Below are positions 8,669 to 16,457 of a stretch of DNA of 32,466 bases, piece after piece. The notes under the pieces were generated by a model. It saw only the letters and a program-made list of their open reading frames with translations. It was not told where the DNA came from and did not search any database. This DNA comes from JBNAVJ01 sp049700455 (GTDB taxonomy: Bacteria > Bacteroidota > Ignavibacteria > Tepidaquicellales > Tepidaquicellaceae). The translations under genes were made by a program, and so were the position numbers. The stretch covers positions 1 through 32,466 of the forward strand of contig JBNAVJ010000016.1 of NCBI GenBank assembly GCA_049700455.1. Direction: 5' to 3'. Positions within the stretch are counted from its first letter, which is position 1. Every line of letters starts with the position of its first letter.

Positions 8669-8756
8669 TTGAAAAAACAACAGGAGAGATAACATATATT
8701 CGCAGACATTATACTAAAACCTGTTTTATACATATATACAAATAACAGTAGTTGCA

Positions 8757-9371
8757 ATGAATAATGAATGGCAAAAAATTGATCTTACCGATTATGAAAA
8801 TCATATGTCTGTTTCTTTAGTGTTTCAATTACAAACATTAAATAAAATAACTCAAAAGCAAATAAATGACTATCATCCTTCAAGTTTGGTATTTATAGGG
8901 GTAGCTGGTGGAAATGGACTTGAATATTGTAAAAACATTAAAAAAGTATATGCAATAGATATTAACAAAAATTATCTTGATATTTGTTCCAAAAGATTTC
9001 CGTATGAAAATATTAAATACATACTAATGGATGTTAACAAAGATGAGTTTAATTTAATCAATATTGATCTCGTAATCTCAAACCTGGTATTTGAATACCT
9101 CAATGAAGAAGTTGTAATCCCTAAAATATTAAGAATTTTAAAAAAAGGGGGTGTTCTCTCAATTGTGTTCCAAATTAGTACTCAAAATTCATTTATAAGC
9201 ACAAGTAAATATTCTTCTAAGTTTACGTGCCTGGAAAAAATTCATCATAACGTTAACGAAAATTATCTCCAGACTTTATTAAATCTAAATGGATTTACAA
9301 AAATATTCGATGAGTCCTATTTATTACCAAACGGTGTAATTTTAAAAAGATTTGATTCTATGTTGGTTTGA
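8757..9371 (+). CDS. Class I SAM-dependent methyltransferase, substrate unknown
   Basis: Small soluble methyltransferase of 204 residues. The SAM-binding glycine loop is G48-V-A-G-G-N-G54, the acidic residue that binds the ribose is D68 in VYAIDIN, and the post-motif elements follow: LMDVNKDEFNLINIDLVISN and RILKKGGVLSIVFQ. This is the Methyltransf_11/25 type. The N-terminal ~40 residues are an alpha-helical cap. The substrate cannot be inferred; neighbouring genes (nitroreductase, VOC, cupin) do not form a known pathway. The local DNA is very AT-rich, as are the flanking genes. No obvious ribosome-binding site precedes the ATG. Confidence 0.82.
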   Translation: MNNEWQKIDLTDYENHMSVSLVFQLQTLNKITQKQINDYHPSSLVFIGVAGGNGLEYCKNIKKVYAIDINKNYLDICSKRFPYENIKYILMDVNKDEFNLINIDLVISNLVFEYLNEEVVIPKILRILKKGGVLSIVFQISTQNSFISTSKYSSKFTCLEKIHHNVNENYLQTLLNLNGFTKIFDESYLLPNGVILKRFDSMLV

Positions 9372-9404
9372 ATACTTTCCTATTTAGTAATAAATAAATA
9401 GAAT

Positions 9405-9482
9405 ACGGAAAGACTATCCATTATATTATTACTTACAATTATTACTGTTGGCTGGAGTTCAACAACAAAAAAGACAACTTAT
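9405..9482 (+). other. Apparent decayed lipoprotein signal peptide ahead of the VOC gene
   Basis: Reading upstream in frame from the ATG at 9483, the frame stays open back to a TAG at 9399-9401. It encodes ERLSIILLLTIITVGW, then SSTTKKTTY: a charged start, a hydrophobic core, and TVG-W-SS where a lipobox would read TVG-C-SS. No ATG starts this leader. The codon at the expected start (9405-9407) is ACG, one base from ATG, and the Trp codon TGG is one base from TGC or TGT. Most simply this is a lipoprotein leader that lost its start codon and lipid-anchor cysteine. The alternative is a working leader read from a rare start such as ATT at 9420, which has GGAAAG seven bases before it. Confidence 0.45.
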
Positions 9483-9950
9483 ATGAATGACAATCAGAAT
9501 ACAACAACTAACACCAAAGCTTTACCTAATGACACAACTCCTAAAGTAACCGGGATTGGTGGAATATTCTTTTTCTCAGATGACCCTGAAAAAATAAAAG
9601 AATGGTATAACCAAAACTTAGGACTTGAAATTAACGATTACGGTTCGGTATTTGAATTCAGAAATTCAAACAGACCGGAAGAGATAAACTATTTAATATG
9701 GAGTCCATTTAAGAAATCAAGTAATTATTTTAGTCCTTCAAAAAGAGAATTTATGATAAACTACAGAGTTCAAAATATTGAAGGACTTGTTAAAAAACTT
9801 AAAGAGAAAGGAGTAACAATTCTTGATAGTATTGAAACATACGAATATGGAAAATTTGTTCACATCCTTGATCCTGAAGGGAGCAAAATAGAGCTCTGGG
9901 AACCAGTTGACAGTATCCTGAACAAAACGGATAGCAAAACAACAAAGTAA
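9483..9950 (+). CDS. VOC-superfamily (glyoxalase/bleomycin-resistance fold) protein
   Basis: Protein of 155 residues from the first ATG. Residues 1-20 are an Asn/Thr-rich linker; the rest is one VOC domain: GIGGIFFFSDDPEKIKEWYN (helix after the first strand), LGLEIN, a central strand region, VQNIEGLVKKLKEKGV, and the closing FVHILDPEGSKIELWEP with the usual metal-ligand Glu in IELWEP. The first metal ligand position reads Gly-Gly-Ile rather than His, so metal-dependent chemistry is uncertain. Family members include lyases, dioxygenases and binding proteins; no substrate can be named. The in-frame sequence upstream encodes what looks like a lipoprotein signal peptide lacking a start codon, so the product may once have been exported, which would also explain the linker-like N-terminus. 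Confidence 0.8.
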   Translation: MNDNQNTTTNTKALPNDTTPKVTGIGGIFFFSDDPEKIKEWYNQNLGLEINDYGSVFEFRNSNRPEEINYLIWSPFKKSSNYFSPSKREFMINYRVQNIEGLVKKLKEKGVTILDSIETYEYGKFVHILDPEGSKIELWEPVDSILNKTDSKTTK

Positions 9951-10165
9951 CAGTTTCCTTTAAAAATTATAGAAATGCATCTCAACAGCAGTGCCAGAAT
10001 AAAAAACTATTTTTACAAGTAAATTACAGAAAGTGGAAGTGATAACATTAACCTATATTCAAACTCGGCACCGGTTAAGAAGCATCTCACTTCTCAGTTT
10101 CGCATTGGGATAATCGTCAGGATATTGACTACAAAGTTTAAAAAATACTCAACAAAACAAAATAT

Positions 10166-10615
10166 ATGGACCAAATAAAACAAAAAACAATAAAAGAAAA
10201 TTTCCATAGGCTGATATATTTTATCCTTACAACGATATTCTTTTTGGTTATCAGCCAGCAAGCTTTTTCACAAGATATAGAAATAGGGGCTAGAGCTGTA
10301 CCTCAAATTATAATATTTAATCCTGAGTCAACAAACTATCAGAAAATTTTTGATGGGGAAAAAGACTCCGTAGTGTTTTACTCCGGTGTTGTAACAATTG
10401 CACCTAATAAAGCTGGCCATTTACATAGTACTGAAATATATGAAGAGATGATTGTAGTTCTTGAGGGAGAAGGACAGGTAAAAATAACAAATAATAGGAA
10501 CCTTGACCTTAAGTTCGGTAATGTTGCCTATATTCCACCAAACACGGAACATCAGGTTTTCAATACAGGGATAGTAAATTTAAAATATATTTATATTGCA
10601 ACAAAATCGAAATAA
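10166..10615 (+). CDS. Exported cupin-domain protein
   Basis: Single-domain cupin of 149 residues with an N-terminal signal peptide (hydrophobic core ~16-30, likely cut after AFSQ at ~36). The first cupin motif is G84-H-L-H87, with E94 and the turn LEGEG; the second motif is P124-P-N-T-E-H129 with N133. The His/His/Glu/His metal set is therefore complete, indicating a metal-binding barrel in the periplasm. Many such proteins are sugar-phosphate or phenolic modifying enzymes or simple binding proteins; no specific substrate is supported. It is isolated, with 215 bases before it and 290 after it that hold no recognisable gene. Confidence 0.8.
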   Translation: MDQIKQKTIKENFHRLIYFILTTIFFLVISQQAFSQDIEIGARAVPQIIIFNPESTNYQKIFDGEKDSVVFYSGVVTIAPNKAGHLHSTEIYEEMIVVLEGEGQVKITNNRNLDLKFGNVAYIPPNTEHQVFNTGIVNLKYIYIATKSK

Positions 10616-10905
10616 ATTTGTTCATCGGCTAATCACGGACTTATTACTGTCCCCTGTCCTTCTACGTCAAAAACATTAAAACTACTTTACACAATTGGAG
10701 ACACACAGTGCCAGGTGAAATTATTGTCCGCTTTGTCTCTAAAAATATTTCTCCTTTTCGGATGCAGTCGACCTTTATCGTATGAAACCAAAACTTGAAT
10801 CAATACAGAATTCATTTTTTCAGATTTTTTATAAAGCAACAAAAGAATTTTAAAGCTCAAATAATTTGTTTAATTTATTTAGTAGGCTGAAAAAGTATGA
10901 ATTAA

Positions 10906-11352
10906 ATGAAACTCATTTTTCGCTCCAGACTTTCAATTTTTCTTGTAATAGTTCAGTTTACTTGTATAATATTACTGGCCGTTAGAGGAATTATTATCAG
11001 CATAAATTTTTTTACACTTATTATTCAAATATTATTTATCCTTTTAGGAGTATGGGCTTTGATTTCAATGAAGTTCAGATTTAATGTTTCTCCCGATTTA
11101 CTTGAAGGTTCAGAATTTATAAACATCGGTCCTTATAAATATATCAGGCACCCTATGTATCTCGCTACACTTGGAGTTACACTGTGTTGGATACTACCTG
11201 ATTTTAATCTCATATTATTCATTATCTGGCTAATACTTCTTATCGATTTGCTCATAAAGATTCATTATGAAGAAAATATTCTCAAGCAGAAGTTTATTTT
11301 TTATCAACAGTATACAAAACAAACAAAAAAATTACTTCCTTTTATTTATTGA
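10906..11352 (+). CDS. ICMT/PEMT-like membrane methyltransferase
   Basis: Integral membrane protein of 148 residues with about four hydrophobic segments (~9-27, 32-53, ~85-100, ~101-117). It carries the isoprenylcysteine carboxyl methyltransferase/phospholipid methyltransferase signature G75-P-Y-K-Y-I-R-H82-P-M-Y85 and the closing HYEENILKQKF...YQQYTKQTKK. These motifs bind S-adenosylmethionine in the family. Bacteria lack prenylated CaaX proteins in the usual sense, so the target is probably a lipid, isoprenoid or small molecule. The gene stands alone, 60 bases before a DUF2231-like membrane gene with which it may share a transcript. Confidence 0.8.
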   Translation: MKLIFRSRLSIFLVIVQFTCIILLAVRGIIISINFFTLIIQILFILLGVWALISMKFRFNVSPDLLEGSEFINIGPYKYIRHPMYLATLGVTLCWILPDFNLILFIIWLILLIDLLIKIHYEENILKQKFIFYQQYTKQTKKLLPFIY

Positions 11353-11411
11353 ACTTTTTTGTAGTTAATTACGTTTAATATTTAATTAGTTTAATATATA
11401 AAAAAGTATCT

Positions 11412-11858
11412 ATGCCATCGGCAGCTCACTTACATCTTTTAATTAACCATCTACCGGTGTTCGGCACTGCATTCCTCTTATTAATGCTGTTGTATGCGAT
11501 TGGGAAAAGAAATCAGTCTGCACTGAAACTAAACTTTGCTCTGGTTGTTCTGCTTGGTTTATTAACAATTCCGGTATTTATTTCCGGTGAAAATGCAGAG
11601 GGGGGCGTTAAAGGAATAGAAGGAGTTAATGAAGAGGCTATTGAACCTCATGAAGAATTTGCTAAGTCAAGTCTTATTGTAATGGAGATTACAGCAGGTT
11701 TAGCCTTAATTGGGGTACTAATTGGAATAATCAGAAAATCTATACCCTTTTGGTTTGCAGTTTTTGTTTTGCTTTTACTCCTTGCAACCCAGGGAATGAT
11801 GATTTACACTTCACATCTTGGTGGGAAGATATCACATTTCGAAATTATGAAAAACTAA
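11412..11858 (+). CDS. DUF2231-like four-helix membrane protein
   Basis: Membrane protein of 148 residues with four predicted helices (~10-27, 38-54, ~87-106, ~111-128). Conserved-looking histidines sit near the ends of helices: HLHLLINHLP at the N-terminus, EPHEEFA before helix 3 and YTSHLGGKISH at the C-terminus. The pattern fits the DUF2231/YtkA-adjacent group of small membrane proteins often found near redox genes, where haem binding has been suggested; that role is not established. Its stop codon overlaps the stop of the convergent rluD gene by 3 bases. Confidence 0.6.
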   Translation: MPSAAHLHLLINHLPVFGTAFLLLMLLYAIGKRNQSALKLNFALVVLLGLLTIPVFISGENAEGGVKGIEGVNEEAIEPHEEFAKSSLIVMEITAGLALIGVLIGIIRKSIPFWFAVFVLLLLLATQGMMIYTSHLGGKISHFEIMKN

Positions 11859-12841
11859 TTTGTTTTTAATTCCATTAAAAAATTTTGCATATCTTCAGGA
11901 AGTTGTGATTCAAAAATCATTTCTTTTCCATACGAGGGATGCACAAATCCAAGCACCCTGGCGTGTAATGCCTGACGTGGTAATAGAAGAAATAGGTTAT
12001 TGATTTTATTTCTTAATGAAGTAGTCATAGTAATCCCATGTGGTTTTCTGCCCCCATAAGTTTCATCTCCAAAGATAGGATGTCCTATAGAAGATAAATG
12101 TACCCGTATCTGGTGGGTCCTGCCTGTTTTTAGATTAAACTTTATAAGGGAAAGAAATTCGTATTCTTTCAGAACTTCATATTCTGTGATAGCAAGTTTA
12201 CCTTCCTCAGATTCATTTCTAACAACAGCAATCTTTTTTCTGTCCTTTTTATCTCTTGCAAGTTTTGCCTCTATTGTTCCTCTTTTTTGTCGTAACCTGC
12301 CCCAGACTATACCCTGATATTCGCGCTTGATTTTATGGTGAAAAAATAACTCTGACAGTTTTCTATGTGTAACTTCATCCTTTGCCACTACAAGCAAACC
12401 CGATGTGTCTTTATCAAGTCTGTGTACAATCCCTGCTCGTTCAAAACCATTCAAATCAGAAAGTTTATCGTTTTTTTGTTGTGAATAGTAAAGCAAAGCG
12501 TTAACAAGTGTCCCACTATAATTCTTATACGCTGGATGTGTAACCATTCCAGCAGGTTTATTTACTATCAACAAATATTGATCTTCATACACAATATCCA
12601 ATGGAATATTTTCAGGCAGAATTTCCTGTTTTTCGGGAACAGGTAGTTCTATTTCAATTTCGTCAGAGGGTTTTACAATATAATTTGATTTTACAAGATT
12701 CCCATTTACTATAACATTTCCAAGATTTATGCTTTTCTGAACCTTAGTACGTGAAGCATTCTCAATCAGACTCGTAAGGTACTTATCTATCCGAACCCTG
12801 CCTTTAATTTCAGGAACAATAATTCTAAAATTCTTCTTCAT
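11855..12841 (-). CDS. rluD: RluD-type 23S rRNA pseudouridine synthase
   Basis: Converts specific uridines in large-subunit rRNA to pseudouridine (328 residues, usual size). An N-terminal S4 RNA-binding domain covers ~14-75 (RIDKYLTSLI...NLGNVIVNGNLV). The RluA-type catalytic domain follows, with the signature AGIVHRLDKDTSGLLVVAKD, where D143 of HRLD is the nucleophile. The C-terminal part keeps LKTGRTHQIRVHLSSIGHPI and FGDETYGG. S4 domain plus this catalytic type matches RluD (positions 1911/1915/1917 in E. coli numbering); RluC-like specificity cannot be fully excluded. It is leftward, convergent with the DUF2231-like gene and divergent from the small exported protein at 12965. Confidence 0.9.
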   Translation of the reverse strand: MKKNFRIIVPEIKGRVRIDKYLTSLIENASRTKVQKSINLGNVIVNGNLVKSNYIVKPSDEIEIELPVPEKQEILPENIPLDIVYEDQYLLIVNKPAGMVTHPAYKNYSGTLVNALLYYSQQKNDKLSDLNGFERAGIVHRLDKDTSGLLVVAKDEVTHRKLSELFFHHKIKREYQGIVWGRLRQKRGTIEAKLARDKKDRKKIAVVRNESEEGKLAITEYEVLKEYEFLSLIKFNLKTGRTHQIRVHLSSIGHPIFGDETYGGRKPHGITMTTSLRNKINNLFLLLPRQALHARVLGFVHPSYGKEMIFESQLPEDMQNFLMELKTN

Positions 12842-12964
12842 TTAAGCAATATTAAGAAATCGTTAACTATCCCGGGTAAGTGAAACATTTTGGGAATTTT
12901 TACGAATATAAGGTAGATGAAAGAATTTAGCAAAACAAAAACTAAAACAGAAAGGGAAATATAT

Positions 12965-13330
12965 ATGAAAACTATCAAATTTATTTTAGTATTAGTGGCT
13001 TTGATATTCGCTCTGGGAAGTATTTCTGCTTTTGCAATTAATAATCCAGATAATAAAGCAAATAATGCAACCCTAAACTTACAGCTTGGTAAAGAACTTA
13101 AATCATTGCTATCACAGACAGCATATCTTTCACTAACAGGTAAAAATCTTAAAGGTACTGCCGAAGTTAAATTAATTGTTTTCAATAATGGCAAGATAGA
13201 TTTGTTATCAGTTGAAAGTAACAACAAATATCTTAAAGAACATATAATAAGTAGAGTTAAGGAAACAAACTACTGGACAAGTAAAAGCTTTGCTGGCACC
13301 GTTATGACCTATAAGATTAAATCAAAATAG
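12965..13330 (+). CDS. Small exported protein with TonB C-terminal-like pattern
   Basis: Protein of 121 residues from the ATG at 12965. This start is preferred over the ATG at 12917 because it follows AAAGGG at 8 bases and begins a signal peptide (MKTIKFILVLVALIFALGSI, cut near SAFA). The mature ~100 residues contain GTAEVKLIVFNNGKIDLLSV and a final VKETNYWTSKSF. This strand-helix-strand arrangement with a G-x-(V/I)-x-(V/I)-x-F-x-V-x-x-x-G-x-I pattern recalls the TonB/TolA C-terminal fold. If so it is a free periplasmic TonB-C-like domain without a proline-rich spacer. That match is by eye and weak; function is unknown. The gene is monocistronic, ending at a strong terminator. Confidence 0.7.
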   Translation: MKTIKFILVLVALIFALGSISAFAINNPDNKANNATLNLQLGKELKSLLSQTAYLSLTGKNLKGTAEVKLIVFNNGKIDLLSVESNNKYLKEHIISRVKETNYWTSKSFAGTVMTYKIKSK

Positions 13331-13350
13331 TTTTTCCCTCGACCCTCCAC

Positions 13351-13389
13351 AAACAAATCACTGACAGAAATGTCAGTGATTTGTTTTTT
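13351..13389 (+). terminator. Strong intrinsic terminator
   Basis: The arms 13351-13366 (AAACAAATCACTGACA) and 13371-13386 are exact complements, closed by a GAAA tetraloop (13367-13370) and continuing into a six-T run (13384-13389). It lies 20 bases after the stop of the small exported protein and ends that transcript before mltD. Confidence 0.9.
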
Positions 13390-13491
13390 CATAACTTACT
13401 TATAAACTTATAAATTACCGTTCAACTTTAAAAAATAACTTGAATTTACCATAATTTACCGATATTTTACTTTCAAGATAAAATTAAAATT

Positions 13492-16167
13492 ATGAAGGAT
13501 AATTTTTCTGCCCGTATATTAAAAACCATATCCCATTTAGCTGTAATCTTCACAATTGTTTATATTGGAATTTGGCTTGTAGGTTGTACTTCTTCCGAAG
13601 TAAAGAAGCCTGATACAACACGACAACAGGATTCCATAGGTTTGTACTCTGTCATTGACAAAGCATTTAATGAATACAAACAGTCACTTGCCTTTAACGA
13701 GACTGCAGATGAGACACGTGCAAAAGAAAAATTTGACGGGGTACTTAAAACTCTTAAAAAAGTGGATAATCGAATACTCGATGACCCCAAAAATACCAGC
13801 TGGAAAAAAGATTATACTGAGCTTTTGACAAGTGTCGTTCAGGACTACATTTATCTGTATGGTGATAGAATTGATAAAAATAATCAGGCACTTAAATTTG
13901 CTAAAAAGTATAATATCCCTTACGAAATTATCAATGAAAAATCGGTCGTTGCTGATAGAGAACCACTGCCTGATGGAAATGAACTTAATTTTTCACGTAA
14001 TAAAGCTGTTGATGAATACATTGACTTCTTTGTCAAAACTGATCGGGGTCGTGCCTTCATTGATAAAACTCTTTATCGCTCCGGTAAATATTTTCCAATT
14101 ATGAGACGTATTTTGAGATATTACAAAGTACCCGAAGAGCTTGTATATCTTGCAGTACAGGAATCAGGATTAAACCCAACCATAGTTTCAAGGGCAGGCG
14201 CTGTTGGTATGTGGCAGTTTATGGCTACAACCGGTGCAAGTTACGGACTTACTGCAGATCAATATAGAGATGACAGAAGGGATATTGAGAAATCAACCGA
14301 TGCTGCTGCCAGACATCTGAGAGACTTATATGAAAATTTTAAAGACTGGTATCTTGCGTTTGCAGCTTACAATGCTGGTCCCGCAAGGGTGGAGAATGCA
14401 ATAAACAAAGCAGGCTCAAGAAATTTCTGGGATATAAGACAATATTTGCCCGGTGAAACAAAAAACTATGTCCCTTCTATCATTGCTCTGTCGTTTATCT
14501 TTAAAGACCCTGAAACATATGGATTTAAAGATGTTGAGTATGCTTCTCCAATTTCTTTTGACCGTATAAATATCAATATAGAAATTCCACTCCAAAAGGT
14601 TGCAGATTTTACCGATTCTGATATTGAAACAATAAGAGAATTGAATTCAGAATTAACAGGTGAAGTTGTTCCCAAATATGATATTCCATATCATCTTAGA
14701 ATCCCTTCAGGGACCTATCAAAAATTTATTAATAATCTTAAGAAATCCCCTGACTATGAAAACATTGCAAAAGTTGAGTTTATTGGTAACGAAGAACAGG
14801 GATTTGTTGAACAGGTTTCTAAAACAGTTTATAAAATTAAAGATTATGATCCGGGAGATGCCAGGTCAATAGCAAGCACCACTAATAAGACCAAACTTAC
14901 CTATCAATTTCCTGCTCAAGCATCGCTTAATACAGTAGCAGACTCATTTTTTGTAAGAACTACTGATTTAAGAATATGGAATAATATACCTTTCGGGACT
15001 TCACCAAAAGAAAATCAGGTTCTTTACGTATATCTTTCAGATAAACAATATCGTAAATTGAAAGGACTCCCTGAAGAACAACCAACCACAAAAGATACTA
15101 CCAACAAAACCCAAACTGAAGTAACAGAAAAAAAAGACGTTGTCTATAATGACCAAACCAATACTAAAGATGTAAGACAAAACACAAATAACGAGAAAAC
15201 ACAAACAAAGAAAAAAGAAACCGTAGAGAAAAAACAAACTGAAACAGAAAAATCTTCTAACGAACAAATCTACATTGTTAAAAGTGGGGACTTTCTGAGT
15301 AAAATTGCCGAACAATACGGAGTAACAGTAGCAGATATAAAGAAATGGAACGGATTGAAAGATGATAAAATTATAACCGGACAGAAATTAAAAATATATT
15401 CAACCAAAAAAATTCAGACAACCGAATCCGAAAAAACTAAAACAAAAGTTCATATAGTAAAAGAAAATGAGAACTTAACCCTTATTGCTCAACTATATGA
15501 TGTAACTGTAGCTAACCTTATCGAATGGAATGAGCTTGAAAACGATGTTATCGTTCCAGGACAGAAATTGTATGTGTCAAAGCCTACAACTTCTAAAAAG
15601 GAAAAAACAGTAACTAATAAATCTAAAACGCACGTTGTTAAAGAAGGTGAGAATCTTACTCTCATTGCGGATAAATATAATGTTTCTGTAGCAGACTTGA
15701 GAGAATGGAATGATTTAAAAAATGATGTAATTGTCCCCGGTCAGGAATTGATAGTAACCAAGCCTTCTAAAACAAAGGAAAAGGAACAAAACACTAAATC
15801 ATCAAAAACACACACAGTAAAAGAAGGCGAAAACCTGACTATGATTGCCGATAAATACAATGTAACAATCAAACAACTTAAGCAATGGAATGATTTAACC
15901 ACTGATGTAATTCAACCGGGAATGAAACTTTATGTATCCAGCCCAAAAACAATTGTCAAAGAAAAGAACACTTCACCAAAAACTTATAAAGTGAAAAAGG
16001 GAGATACACTCGAGTCAATAGCAGATGATTATAATATTTCTTTGAGTGACCTCAAAAAGTGGAATAATCTTAAATCAAACAAAATTTATGTAGGTCAGGT
16101 ACTAAAACTTTATCCTCCTGAAAAAGTCAAAAGCAAAGTAAAGATACGAAAAAAGAAATCCGGTTAA
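13492..16167 (+). CDS. mltD: MltD-type membrane-bound lytic transglycosylase with LysM array
   Basis: Lipoprotein of 891 residues that cuts peptidoglycan glycan strands to 1,6-anhydro ends. The signal peptide ends in the lipobox LVG-C32, so the protein is lipid-anchored. A helical region (~35-175) precedes the goose-lysozyme/SLT family 1 domain (~205-330): catalytic E224 in VQESGLNP, then GAVGMWQFM and FAAYNAGPARVENA. A central domain (~345-470) and a divergent LysM-like unit (~475-520) are followed by a Lys/Thr/Gln/Glu-rich linker (~525-590). Five clear LysM repeats start near 594, 653, 713, 773 and 829, each with a (V/I)K-x-x-(D/E)-x-L-x-x-I-A core; these bind glycan strands. Most family members have one to three LysM units, so this array is long. 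It is monocistronic, lying between the terminator at 13351 and the tRNA promoter. Confidence 0.92.
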   Translation: MKDNFSARILKTISHLAVIFTIVYIGIWLVGCTSSEVKKPDTTRQQDSIGLYSVIDKAFNEYKQSLAFNETADETRAKEKFDGVLKTLKKVDNRILDDPKNTSWKKDYTELLTSVVQDYIYLYGDRIDKNNQALKFAKKYNIPYEIINEKSVVADREPLPDGNELNFSRNKAVDEYIDFFVKTDRGRAFIDKTLYRSGKYFPIMRRILRYYKVPEELVYLAVQESGLNPTIVSRAGAVGMWQFMATTGASYGLTADQYRDDRRDIEKSTDAAARHLRDLYENFKDWYLAFAAYNAGPARVENAINKAGSRNFWDIRQYLPGETKNYVPSIIALSFIFKDPETYGFKDVEYASPISFDRININIEIPLQKVADFTDSDIETIRELNSELTGEVVPKYDIPYHLRIPSGTYQKFINNLKKSPDYENIAKVEFIGNEEQGFVEQVSKTVYKIKDYDPGDARSIASTTNKTKLTYQFPAQASLNTVADSFFVRTTDLRIWNNIPFGTSPKENQVLYVYLSDKQYRKLKGLPEEQPTTKDTTNKTQTEVTEKKDVVYNDQTNTKDVRQNTNNEKTQTKKKETVEKKQTETEKSSNEQIYIVKSGDFLSKIAEQYGVTVADIKKWNGLKDDKIITGQKLKIYSTKKIQTTESEKTKTKVHIVKENENLTLIAQLYDVTVANLIEWNELENDVIVPGQKLYVSKPTTSKKEKTVTNKSKTHVVKEGENLTLIADKYNVSVADLREWNDLKNDVIVPGQELIVTKPSKTKEKEQNTKSSKTHTVKEGENLTMIADKYNVTIKQLKQWNDLTTDVIQPGMKLYVSSPKTIVKEKNTSPKTYKVKKGDTLESIADDYNISLSDLKKWNNLKSNKIYVGQVLKLYPPEKVKSKVKIRKKKSG

Positions 16168-16176
16168 TGATAAGTG

Positions 16177-16208
16177 ATTGAATCAAATTTTCTAAAATGT
16201 TATATTTG
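16177..16208 (+). promoter_or_regulatory. Bacteroidota-type promoter for tRNA-Thr
   Basis: ATTG at 16177-16180 and TATATTTG at 16201-16208 are separated by 20 bases. This fits the Bacteroidota housekeeping promoter described as a TTTG -33 element, 19-21 bases, and a TAnnTTTG -7 element. The -7 element ends 17 bases before the first base of the tRNA, giving a short leader. Confidence 0.6.
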
Positions 16209-16225
16209 TATGAGACATTTGTAAT

Positions 16226-16298
16226 GCTGGCATAGCTCAGCTGGTAGAGCAGCTGATTTGTAATCAGCCGGTCGGGGGTTCAAGTCCCTCTGCCAGCT
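16226..16298 (+). tRNA. trnT: tRNA-Thr (anticodon TGT)
   Basis: A complete cloverleaf can be drawn. The acceptor stem pairs GCTGGCA (16226-16232) with TGCCAGC (16291-16297), followed by discriminator T. The D arm is GCTCAGCTGGTAGAGC. The anticodon stem pairs GCTGA with TCAGC around loop TTTGTAA, giving anticodon TGT (reads ACA and other ACN codons). The T arm has loop TTCAAGT. The 3' CCA is not encoded (the genomic bases after the discriminator are CAA) and must be added by CCA transferase. It is a single gene, not part of a cluster. Confidence 0.96.
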
Positions 16299-16358
16299 CA
16301 ATTGGTAGTATTAAAACTTCCCTTATCCTCCTGCTATAATTCTCTATCGGCATTCCAC

Positions 16359-16385
16359 AAAATCCAGATTAGGGATTTTATTTTC
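16359..16385 (+). terminator. Weak terminator after tRNA-Thr
   Basis: The arms AAAATCC (16359-16365) and GGATTTT (16373-16379) are complementary with a 7-base loop and run into a T-rich stretch. It sits between the tRNA and iorA. The short AT-rich stem makes this tentative. Confidence 0.4.
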
Positions 16386-16457
16386 ATATTGGGGGGATTT
16401 TTTTCCATCTTAATTATCATTTATTATATCTAACTTTATATTTATTTAAGCTAAAAT

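Noticed and set aside
10062..10148. A 29-codon leftward open stretch in the gap before the cupin gene, containing CSQYPDDYPNAKLRSEML, with natural-looking composition
   Set aside because: It is bounded by stops on both sides and has no start codon or ribosome-binding site. It might be a gene remnant, but the length is too short to support a call.
10616..10905. A 290-base gap between the cupin and ICMT-like genes, examined for a small gene or RNA
   Set aside because: No open frame with a start and ribosome-binding site, no clear hairpin with T-run and no repeat was found. Nothing is called.
12838..13227. A 129-codon leftward open frame opposite the small exported protein
   Set aside because: It lies antisense to a gene with a clear signal peptide, ribosome-binding site and terminator. 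Its product has no recognisable features.
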